Shown: piece by piece, positions 11,192-18,805 of the stretch
How the letters are laid out: the number at the start of each line of letters is the position of its first letter
Position numbering within the stretch: the first letter of the stretch is position 1
From: Pseudomonas sp. PH1b
GTDB lineage: Bacteria > Pseudomonadota > Gammaproteobacteria > Pseudomonadales > Pseudomonadaceae
Reading direction: 5' to 3'
Assembly (NCBI RefSeq): GCF_000633395.1
Contig: NZ_AYMU01000008.1
Span: 215,140-279,139, forward strand
DNA: 64,000 bases
Position numbers and translations under genes: made by a program
The notes under the pieces: generated by a model
Database searches by the model: none
Told to the model about the DNA's origin: nothing
Seen by the model: the letters and a program-made list of their open reading frames with translations, nothing else

Positions 11192-12226
11192 TTATGCAAT
11201 GTCTATTGAGATATAGCCATCCTGACCATAACAAAGACCAAAAGAATAACCCCCAGCAAAGGGATTTTGCCAGTATGAGGTGAACTTCGAATTGTAATTG
11301 AAATACAGTGTGGTTTTCTTTGGCGACCCTGCAATTATTCTGGCAATCGCCTCTTTATCTGGATGCTTAAACTGGCTGCCATTTGTCGAAACGGCCCAGT
11401 TACTGCATTGCAACGCTCGAACAAGCTCCAGCGAAGTATTCCCTTGGCTTCCATGGTGAGAGGCTTTGACGAGAGAGAACCCCCCGAGATCAGGGTGCAT
11501 TTTTCGATAAATAACCAACGAATCCAAGAGTCGCTGAACGTGGGCATCACCTGTCAAAAGAACATGTTTACCTTCGAACTCAGCTACGACCGCGATGCTG
11601 GTACCGTTAGGTTTGGCCGAGTCTTTTCTAAATACTTTACCCGCAAGGAAATCTATATCTATTGGAGGGGGGAGACCGAACGCCTCCCAGTCTTCAGGCA
11701 CTTCCTCCAGCGCATAATCCCAGGACTGTATAATCGCCGAAAGCTGTTTGGGTTCAGGAGAAAGGACGGTTAGTACCAGGCCGCCGGGAAGGGGTATGAC
11801 GGGGAGAACCTCATCTAATACAGCCACGGGATTACCATTGGCAAACTGATTATTCGGTATCTGATATTGATTGATCAGTCGACTTAGACGTTCGCCATCC
11901 CGCGGCCCAAATTCCTCGTATCCCGGCGCAAGTGGCTCTTGTTCGAGGTCAACCCTGGAATTAAACCAGACCTCCTTTATCAGTTTTCTCGTTTTTGTAT
12001 TTTTTAGCAGCTCAACCGCACCTTCGATATGATCGCGATCAATGTGCGTAACAATCAGCAGTTCGAAAGCGCCCTCTTTCAGTTGGTGCCGGTCGACATA
12101 CGCACTGATACTTTCAGCGGTTGCTGAACGCCCACCGTCGATAAGGATTCTTCGAATAGTTTCATTGCCCCAACTTAGAATTAGACAGTCACCTTCACAG
12201 GCCGGAAGAAGCTCTAATTTAAACAT
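11192..12226 (-). CDS. ComEC/Rec2-type metallo-beta-lactamase-fold hydrolase
   Basis: A 344-aa stand-alone MBL-fold protein. The zinc motif is VTHIDRDHIEG (His61, Asp63, Asp65, His66). The later ligands are VLLTGDAH and VKASHHGS, the SHHGS form being typical of ComEC-like domains. The N-terminal CEGDCLILSWG and ILIDGG strands are the usual start of the fold. Such proteins are metal-dependent phosphodiesterases or nucleases. There is no signal peptide or membrane segment, so it is cytosolic. The ATG shares one base with the stop codon of the upstream gene (TGATG), so translation is coupled. Within this operon it could be a nuclease effector or could hydrolyse a signalling nucleotide; the sequence does not decide. 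Confidence 0.85.
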   Translation of the reverse strand: MFKLELLPACEGDCLILSWGNETIRRILIDGGRSATAESISAYVDRHQLKEGAFELLIVTHIDRDHIEGAVELLKNTKTRKLIKEVWFNSRVDLEQEPLAPGYEEFGPRDGERLSRLINQYQIPNNQFANGNPVAVLDEVLPVIPLPGGLVLTVLSPEPKQLSAIIQSWDYALEEVPEDWEAFGLPPPIDIDFLAGKVFRKDSAKPNGTSIAVVAEFEGKHVLLTGDAHVQRLLDSLVIYRKMHPDLGGFSLVKASHHGSQGNTSLELVRALQCSNWAVSTNGSQFKHPDKEAIARIIAGSPKKTTLYFNYNSKFTSYWQNPFAGGYSFGLCYGQDGYISIDIA

Positions 12227-13704
12227 CAGCCCCTCAGCAGCGGTAGACTCAGTGAATGTTTTGGAATTTTAATGCCAAACGACTCTTGTTTATTCAAGCG
12301 CTTTGTCTGAGCCGGAGCAAGGTTAAGCGATTTATTGATCGCAGGCTTTTTTCGATTGTACGGTGCAGACGAACCGTCTGGACGGCACTGGGGAATGATG
12401 AATGAAGTAAATGCTTGCTCCAGATCCACAGATCTTGCAACGCCACGAATCATTTTCAAATATTCATCACAGATCGAGCAGCCAATAGACGTCTGTTCCA
12501 GGCCTTCAATTAACCAAGTAACTCCAATTGTAAAAAACGGGATTCCACGCTGAATGGAATCATAAAGTAAATCATGAGCTTTGCTTATATTTTCCATCCC
12601 GCCCTTGCGCAGCAACCATCTGGCACGAAGGATTGCACCGTCGGGAAACTCTGGAAAACGCTCAGAAAGATTACTTAACCACCACGGCCAATTTTCAGCC
12701 TCATCATCCTGTTCAGTAGACATCAGTATGTACCCACCTACTGCGGCAGCAAGGGGATTCTCGGACTTTCCAAACAAGGCGTCTTTTGCCTGTTTGATTA
12801 TTTCACTTGCCAGATATAACCGACCACTGCTCATATACGCCAACAAACTGCCCCAACGGGCATCGATCAAAAGTGGCGTGCAGTGCAAGCGCTCTCCATT
12901 AGTTTGCGCAATGATTTCAAATTTTTTTGAACCAGGCCTTGTGCCAAACTCACCCCATGGCCACGGGAGAGAGACTATGCGCAATTCATATGCGCTACTT
13001 ATTTCTACATATACTCTTTTACCCCCGACATGGATCGAGTGAAATTGTCGCCTTTCCTGTGAAATCAAACTGATGCGCGCAGACAGTCCGTCGGCACCTT
13101 CTTCTTGTTGAACAGTCAGTCCGGCTTCACTTTCTCGTAGTGAAAAAATATCGACATTAACATCCTCTCGATGTTGATATCGTTTCATCAGCAATTGAAA
13201 CCAGTCACTCCATTTCGACGGATCAAATATGCTCTGTGTACTTTTACTGACTAACATGCTTCCAACAGAAACCTTTAACTCGCGATGCAGTTCATGGTTT
13301 GGCTCATCCAAAGATTTTCTAGGACGCTTTCTCGGAGGTGATCCACGCCCTACAAAATTTGATCCGTTATTGAAATTGGTGGATGTGTCGCATCCAATTA
13401 AGACAACCTTGTGTGTTTTACCCGGCTTAACGTCGACTTCTGCAGAGAGATGCTCGCCGGAAGGAAGGATGGCTTCAATATCGTACTCACCGATATCCAG
13501 GCTCACCCTCGTATACATGTCAGAGTTCATGGAAATAGGGGCGATGGAAGTTATCATTTTACGTTTGCCATCACCGCGCCGACCGGCGCTGTCATCCAGA
13601 GATTCAGTTACAGGGCGAAACTGGACTGGCACGCCAAAGCGAACATCTTCCCCGTCATACAACTGAACACGCAGTTCTACCTTCCCTTCTGTTCGTGCTG
13701 TCAT
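12226..13704 (-). CDS. Unrecognised 492-aa operon protein, possible adaptor or scaffold
   Basis: No catalytic motif seen. The first 110 residues look beta-rich (KVELRVQLYDGEDVRFG, later YTRVSLDIGEYDIEAILPSG and GKTHKVVLIGCD), like an Ig or carboxypeptidase-regulatory type sandwich. A basic linker follows (GRGSPPRKRPRKSLDEP, about 118-134). The second half is helical with repeats of aromatic residues (ENWPWWLSNLSERFPEF). The tail is basic and low in complexity. The start codon overlaps the stop of the caspase gene (ATGA), and the stop overlaps the MBL start. The resemblance of its first domain to the beta-rich C-terminus of the neighbouring caspase suggests a protein-protein role, which is inference. 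Confidence 0.8.
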   Translation of the reverse strand: MTARTEGKVELRVQLYDGEDVRFGVPVQFRPVTESLDDSAGRRGDGKRKMITSIAPISMNSDMYTRVSLDIGEYDIEAILPSGEHLSAEVDVKPGKTHKVVLIGCDTSTNFNNGSNFVGRGSPPRKRPRKSLDEPNHELHRELKVSVGSMLVSKSTQSIFDPSKWSDWFQLLMKRYQHREDVNVDIFSLRESEAGLTVQQEEGADGLSARISLISQERRQFHSIHVGGKRVYVEISSAYELRIVSLPWPWGEFGTRPGSKKFEIIAQTNGERLHCTPLLIDARWGSLLAYMSSGRLYLASEIIKQAKDALFGKSENPLAAAVGGYILMSTEQDDEAENWPWWLSNLSERFPEFPDGAILRARWLLRKGGMENISKAHDLLYDSIQRGIPFFTIGVTWLIEGLEQTSIGCSICDEYLKMIRGVARSVDLEQAFTSFIIPQCRPDGSSAPYNRKKPAINKSLNLAPAQTKRLNKQESFGIKIPKHSLSLPLLRG

Positions 13705-14909
13705 GTCAAGCTAGCCCTCTTCCATGTTGGCGCGGAACGTTGCTGTGTTTTGGCAATTTCTATTTCACCCTGTTTTAGAGTGAAGCTATATCTGCCAAAT
13801 GGAAGCTCCAACTCGATTTCATAGTCGTTGGCATTACATGATCGAATCTGCGGTTTACCTCGGAGTTCGTAATGAATATCGCCAGGCCCACAAGCCTCCC
13901 CTCCCGTTCGAACAAGGTATACCGGCGAGACCGGATTTTCACGCAGGTAATGGAAATCAAATGCTCTAGCCTCACCACTCTGAGGCTGCTGTGGGGTTTT
14001 GAAGTGGGGTGACGTCAATCGAATTGATTCATGCGCCATCGCCTCTAATAGCGAATAGTTGTTCACTCTCCAATCAGTTTCTCCATTGTCATCACGTGCA
14101 GCCATACCGCGCATCGATTTTAAAAAAGCGGCAGTAAAAATACTGACACCATCCTCTGGAGCAAGTGCGGGCAGTTCGTCTCCGGTCGAGAAGATCAGCG
14201 GTGCATTGACCCGGGTTTTAAATCCTTCTCGTGGGTCTGCCTTTGCATGGACGGGAGTGCGCCCGATAGCCGCATCCGGCGCGAGCAGCGCACCGTGAGG
14301 TCGTCGACAGGTATCGATGAAATAAATCTGTTCTGCGGCCGCACAAGTAGCCATCCCGGATACGAATGCACCGAGATCTAGTGCGCTATCCCATCGAGCG
14401 CGACTTTTAAAATTGAAGTCGGACATCAATAGGGATGAGATTCTCCCTTGACCATATCCATGTCCGCAGAAGACGAAAACCAGTCGATTACTTTCGTCAG
14501 TATTTCCTCGCTCAAACCATGCATCAGCAGCTTTAGCGAAATTTTCATAATCAGGTTTTGGTACCACCCAGTTTCCAGAGGCTGTCTCGAAAGGCACATT
14601 GGTATCGTCACTGATGAGCAACGCGACGGAACCGAGCGGTGCCGGTGGATAGTGATATTCGTCAATGAACCAACGTGCCAAGGCTCTGGCCGAAACAGGA
14701 GGGGATGATAGTTGTCCAAGTTCGGCTTCTTCAAAAGAATCAGGACCACCATCGATGAAATAGGGATAGTGCCCTACCCCGACAATAAATACATGAGTGC
14801 TCGGCCGAACAATTTTGGTGTCATGTACAACGCAGTCTGATGCAGTGCTGATCGAGAGGATTCGTTGCTCGTCTTGTGGCCCATGCTCTTGCATTTGGTC
14901 AGCGTCCAT
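13701..14909 (-). CDS. Caspase family (C14-like) cysteine protease, first gene of the operon
   Basis: 402 aa from ATG 14909, which has GAGG six bases upstream; the frame is open 30 codons further, but those residues look non-native. The caspase p20 fold begins at STHVFIVGVGHYPYF. The catalytic His150 is in LVFVFCGHGYGQG and the nucleophile Cys201 in IYFIDTCRRPHG. A p10-like part follows (IFSTGDELPALAPEDGVSIFTAAFLKSMRG). The last 70 residues form a beta-rich tail (IELELPFGRYSFTLKQGEIE) that may dock a partner. There is no signal peptide. Bacterial caspases of this class act in phage-triggered suicide and other conflict systems. Its gene is translationally coupled to the next one. Activation could be by autoproteolysis or by the CHAT protease encoded downstream; this is inference. 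Confidence 0.85.
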   Translation of the reverse strand: MDADQMQEHGPQDEQRILSISTASDCVVHDTKIVRPSTHVFIVGVGHYPYFIDGGPDSFEEAELGQLSSPPVSARALARWFIDEYHYPPAPLGSVALLISDDTNVPFETASGNWVVPKPDYENFAKAADAWFERGNTDESNRLVFVFCGHGYGQGRISSLLMSDFNFKSRARWDSALDLGAFVSGMATCAAAEQIYFIDTCRRPHGALLAPDAAIGRTPVHAKADPREGFKTRVNAPLIFSTGDELPALAPEDGVSIFTAAFLKSMRGMAARDDNGETDWRVNNYSLLEAMAHESIRLTSPHFKTPQQPQSGEARAFDFHYLRENPVSPVYLVRTGGEACGPGDIHYELRGKPQIRSCNANDYEIELELPFGRYSFTLKQGEIEIAKTQQRSAPTWKRASLT

Positions 14910-15363
14910 TACTTGCCTCTTCACATAAATCTTTCTTTGCCTGCATCCACCGTGCTCCGAATGGGCCCTTTGGATGCTAGCACATTGAGATTGCGGCATT
15001 GAAGAGCATCACTCCGCCCAGACAGTTACGACTAATTCACTCTTCTAACTGTTGAACAACAATCTGCCCTGGATTTGGCAGGTCGAGCCGACCCTACGCC
15101 TGACCGACCTGCAATCCTCACCTCGGTGCCCCTTTCGGAACCGTGCTTGCCACTACGATGCGACCGCCCAGCAGGCGCGGAATGACGGCTTCCATGTAGT
15201 AGCTAGTCTATAGCGCCAGCTGGTGCGTCTGAAGTTGCCGTGGTAACGCTCCACGATCATCCGCGGCGCTGACTGAGCTTGCCTCCTTCGCACCGACTGA
15301 AGAAGTGATGATCCTGTCGCCGCCTGCGGGCCATCATGTGCAGCGGCCCTTGAGGGGGTCCGC
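14910..15363. other. Upstream region of the caspase operon, with coding debris
   Basis: The first 90 bases should hold the operon promoter; TTCAAT and TAGCAT, 18 bases apart on the minus strand, are a weak candidate. Beyond about 15060 the composition becomes GC-rich. Short coding-like scraps remain, such as a minus-strand frame reading YYMEAVIPRLLGGRIVVAST near 15200, interrupted by stops. I take this as remains of a deleted gene. Confidence 0.4.
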
Positions 15364-17145
15364 CTAAACCCGTTGGTGCGGACGTCTACCGCCTCGGTCC
15401 CGAGCCAGGATCCGGCAGAGCGGAGTATTGATCGCTGCGAATGAGGTGATGACGCCGTCCAGCACAAAATCAAGTGCACGACCGTATCCCTGGTGCAAGG
15501 ACGCACTATCGAACCCTTGATCCTGGAGTTTTTGCAAGGACTCGCCCACAGAGTCGTGGGCATCGGCAATACGCAGGTCGTTAGCCACGAACAGCATCGC
15601 CAGATCAGCATTGCGATCATCCCAGCCTTCGGGCGGCTCAGCGCGCTTGAAGGCGTCAAGCGCCTCTTCGTCCCCCTCCAGACGCTGCAGGACATTGAGT
15701 AGCGTTTGCAGCAATTTCAAGCTGGCCCTGTTGGCGATTTGGGCGCGGGGTATACCTGCAGCGTGTAGGAGCTGTTTGAGGAAACCGTTGGGGAGTCGCT
15801 GCCAGAGCTCATGGATAGACTTGCATCGCGCTAAAAACGCCTGCTGTGTCATCGCTAACGGGGCAACTTGGGCGAGCTTTTCCAACTGAGGGTAATGTAA
15901 CCATCCATTGTCTTTGATTTCGTTGCGCTGAAAACCGATCACGTCTTCAGCGGCCTTCGCGATGCCTAGGTGGCTCGCAAGTGCTGACAGGTTGTCGGCT
16001 AAGGTCAGCAACTGAGCCAATAGCCGGTCGACCTTGGCGACGATATGTTCTACGCCTAGGTCAAGGGCGTTAATCTGGTTGGGCGTTAGCGCATGGACAT
16101 GCGCATGCAGAATTTCTCGGTCAGGCACCCCCTTGTACAGGTCGCGCAGTTGTACCCTGATCAAATTACGACCGACGCGTTCGCAGCCGGTGAACGCCCA
16201 CTGCCCCAAATAGGACGGACTACAGTGCCAGAAACCGTGGAGGTTGACCGGTGTTGTGTCGTAGAAGTGGTTCTGTTCATAGCGCTCCAAGAATTGGTCA
16301 TCCAGATAGACCGTGGCGGCATTGAAGATGTCGTTGGCTCGGGCGTGCGTGACAGCGCCTTGGATGCCCGGCCAATGCAGACCTTCGGCGGTCTGTTCCA
16401 GCGACAGCTGACAGGACACCGCCTCGACTGTGGCCCACACCTGCAAGAGCAGACCGCCACCGTTCGCACGGACATCCCCGTCCAGCCAGCTTCCAGGCCC
16501 ACCTAGGTCAACGAATGAGCGTCCGTTCATCCAGGCTCGCAATTCTGCCCCGTCCTCAAGCTGCGCTTTGAAATAAAATTGACGAACTCCTAGTCCCCCA
16601 CACAGCCACAGGTAGCGGCGCAAGTAGTCATTGGACATACGCCATTGCACATGCCGGGAAGCCTTGAAGTAGTACTGTGCGGAGATCTCGCCTTCGGCGA
16701 CGTTAAACTCGGGCAGTCCCAGGTCGTCATAGGCTAGACGCTGTTGTTCATTGCCGAAACAGCGCGGGGTCAGTCCTAACGCCATCCAGACCTTTTCCGC
16801 CAGGTGATAAGTGTAGAACGATCCATTGCTCCAGGACGCGACGATGTAGTCGTGGCCGCTCACGCTGGGCGAAAACCCTTTCTCGCTACCCTTGTCGCGC
16901 AGGATCGGGGTCGAAAAAGCCACCTGACCTTGATCCATGTGCAGGATCGGCACGGGTTGCCCGTCGTCAGGAACGACAGCCATAAGCATGTACACCTCCT
17001 CCTGCGGTCCGTGGAGGTCATTTTCCGTGAAACAACTGACCTCGCCCCGCAGTTCGGGATCGGTGCCGATGGGCAGCAGCAGATCGCGTAATCGCGCCGG
17101 CAGCAGGTGTTCTGGAAGCGGAAAGGCGGCAAGATAATCCATCAT
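15364..17145 (-). CDS. Unrecognised 593-aa protein of the accessory island
   Basis: A soluble protein with no transmembrane segment or catalytic motif that I recognise. It opens MMDYLAAFPLPEHLLPARLR. The middle is rich in Trp, Tyr and Gly (GWLHYPQLEKL, VHALTPNQINALDLGVEHIV), and the last 250 residues look helical. The final 15 or so residues (LARDRGGRRPHQRV) are basic and unlike the rest, so the native C-terminus may have been lost at a junction. ATG 17145 has AAAGGA upstream and overlaps the stop of a truncated upstream frame (ATGATGG), so it was once a downstream gene of an operon. A role in the same or another defence system is possible from context only. Confidence 0.6.
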   Translation of the reverse strand: MMDYLAAFPLPEHLLPARLRDLLLPIGTDPELRGEVSCFTENDLHGPQEEVYMLMAVVPDDGQPVPILHMDQGQVAFSTPILRDKGSEKGFSPSVSGHDYIVASWSNGSFYTYHLAEKVWMALGLTPRCFGNEQQRLAYDDLGLPEFNVAEGEISAQYYFKASRHVQWRMSNDYLRRYLWLCGGLGVRQFYFKAQLEDGAELRAWMNGRSFVDLGGPGSWLDGDVRANGGGLLLQVWATVEAVSCQLSLEQTAEGLHWPGIQGAVTHARANDIFNAATVYLDDQFLERYEQNHFYDTTPVNLHGFWHCSPSYLGQWAFTGCERVGRNLIRVQLRDLYKGVPDREILHAHVHALTPNQINALDLGVEHIVAKVDRLLAQLLTLADNLSALASHLGIAKAAEDVIGFQRNEIKDNGWLHYPQLEKLAQVAPLAMTQQAFLARCKSIHELWQRLPNGFLKQLLHAAGIPRAQIANRASLKLLQTLLNVLQRLEGDEEALDAFKRAEPPEGWDDRNADLAMLFVANDLRIADAHDSVGESLQKLQDQGFDSASLHQGYGRALDFVLDGVITSFAAINTPLCRILARDRGGRRPHQRV

Positions 17146-17300
17146 GGGCGGGTCCTTTGTCGCGCTAAGCACGGTGCTCGGCCAGCATCTCGGTTAAAGT
17201 TGGTCGCTTGGCTTTTGGCCATCACGGGGGGTTGCCATTCACTCAGCGCTACTAAGGCGTCTTGCTCGGTCGGAACGAACCACCGTAGCAGGGGGAGCGA
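17142..17300 (-). pseudogene. 3' remnant of a gene once upstream of the 593-aa gene
   Basis: An open frame of 52 codons without a start, running into the 593-aa gene with a 4-base stop/start overlap. It includes LRWFVPTEQDALVALSEWQP. Ahead of it the frame is closed by a TGA at 17301-17303, and no continuation is visible. This is best read as the truncated C-terminus of a coupled partner. Too short to assign. Confidence 0.35.
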
Positions 17301-17490
17301 TCAGTTGTTCGCCCTAGTTGTGGGCTCGGACGTGGACCGATGCCGCTGATCGTGTCCCGGGAGGTGGTGTAACTCATCTTGCGGCGCTACTGAGCGTCCG
17401 CCCCGCATATGCTTGATCAGCAAAAAAACCAAAATTGACCACCCAAGGATTATTCTTTACCACTCAATCAATACATCCGGGAGAACGCTC

Positions 17491-17807
17491 ATGCCTGCCA
17501 TCCACGAAATCGCCACATTGACCTCGGAGGGCAGGTCACTCTGCCCAAATCCGTTCGCCAGCTTTTGGGCATTGACACTGGTGGCAAGATCGCATTCGAC
17601 GTACGCGCCGGGGAAGTCGTGGTCGCCCGGGTAGACGCTATCCGTGAAGACCCTGCCATCGGTGCGTTCCTTGGTTTGCTGGAGGCTGATATCCGAAGCG
17701 GACGCAACATCACCTCACTGCCAGAGGACCTGGCGCAAACCATGCTCGCCAATGCGAACCACAGGGTAGATCTGGAAGAAGATATCGACGGAGAGGTCGC
17801 GATCTGA
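17491..17807 (+). pseudogene. prlF: Frameshifted PrlF-type antitoxin
   Basis: It starts MPAIHEIATLTSEG, and after one missing base near 17530 continues in another frame as VTLPKSVRQLLGIDTGGKI (with the lost base restored), then FDVRAGEVVVARVDA and NITSLPEDLAQTM. This is the AbrB-like swapped-hairpin DNA-binding part and the tail of the PrlF/SohA antitoxin, which neutralises YhaV. The frameshift falls inside the DNA-binding domain. ATG 17491 has GGGAGA upstream. The stop overlaps the ATG of the yhaV remnant (TGATG), the normal coupling for this pair. Confidence 0.8.
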
Positions 17808-18055
17808 TGCTGCGACATGGCTGGACATTAGGTGTAACTTTACAGCTACGCAAATGACAAGAAGCCGCCGCCCCGGCCGAGCAGAACGACCCGCAAGGTT
17901 TTGAAAACAACGCCAACGTGAAGCTATTTCGGGCATTGGGCCATCTGATCATGGAGGCTGTACCGACCAACCCGAGCCGTGATGAGTTCTGCCAAGGCAA
18001 CACGCTGGGCACCCACAGCCCCACCCTCGGTGTTTCCACTGTAATCCACTCGTAG
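17807..18055 (+). pseudogene. yhaV: Decayed YhaV toxin remnant
   Basis: It begins MLRHGWTLGV, as YhaV does, and then meets a stop after 16 codons. In another frame it resumes with AEQNDPQGFENNANVKLF, RALGHLIMEAVP and RDEFCQGNTLG, all recognisable YhaV text. Homology stops near 18015, exactly where YhaV would read GPAYRHWRRAK, and unrelated sequence follows. YhaV is a RelE-like ribosome-dependent RNase. The catalytic C-terminal half is gone, so both members of the toxin-antitoxin pair are dead. Confidence 0.75.
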
Positions 18056-18805
18056 CTGCTGTAAAAAGGGGTACATCTGGGGATACAAAACCAATTTTCC
18101 ATCCGTAACCATCTGATTTATATGAATTTCCTAATGTTCCTTGGTGATCCGGATAGTCTTTAGGCATCGTCGAGTAAGCTGCGAATCTGACTTCTTCAGG
18201 ATCTTGCCCAAGTGCGATATCGCAAACGCACTGGGGTATTTCGCCAAGTACGAGCGCCCCGACCTAGCTACCCAGCGCAGGCTGACGCTGGCCAAGCAGC
18301 TCAAGACCGTGCCTGCCAAAGGGCATGATTCTCCCTGTTGGGCCGACAATTTCGTCTGGCCGTTTTACGGTGATGGTTCGTCGCTGAAGGCAACGAGGCT
18401 TCGCGTCCTTGCTGAGGTTATCGATCTGTAGGGAAGATCTCTTCTCATCGCCAACAGAACGAGCTCTACGATGCTTTCCTGGCTTGGGCCGACGACGCTG
18501 CTGATGGCAAAGCCGTACCTGAATTCCGCCTGCGTGCGAGCGAAATCGCCAATGTCCAGGAACACCACAGGCCAACGGCATTGGCGCGCGCCATCAGCAC
18601 TCTGAGCCCGACCGTGGTACCTGGCTTTCCTGCTACTTCCCTCCTTGCAAACCCAAAGCCCCCGACTATAGTTCGCAATAATGGCTATTAGCCTCCCCTC
18701 CCCCTAACCACACGGCTCCAAACAAACCCCGAACAACACTGCGATTCAAACTGAACCCGGTGCGTACCCGCGCCCTCGTGAACTGGCCCCTGGCAGGAGC
18801 ATGAC
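18056..18805. other. Degraded region with coding fragments
   Basis: About 750 bases with scraps that have good codon texture but no intact gene. Plus-strand frame at about 18200-18310 reads CDIANALGYFAKYERPDLAT. Another frame at about 18450-18600 reads NELYDAFLAWADDAADGKA and EFRLRASEIANVQEHHRP. I recognise neither. The last 150 bases should hold the promoter of the lipoprotein cluster. Together with the prlF-yhaV remains this looks like an old insertion and deletion zone. Confidence 0.45.

Noticed and set aside
17949..18167. Minus-strand 72-aa frame opening MPKDYPDHQGTL
   Set aside because: Its second half is antisense to the yhaV remnant and the first half has no recognisable match; kept only as part of the degraded region.
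7700..18805. CRISPR array or integrase in the island
   Set aside because: No regularly spaced repeats and no tyrosine or serine recombinase motifs could be seen on either strand.
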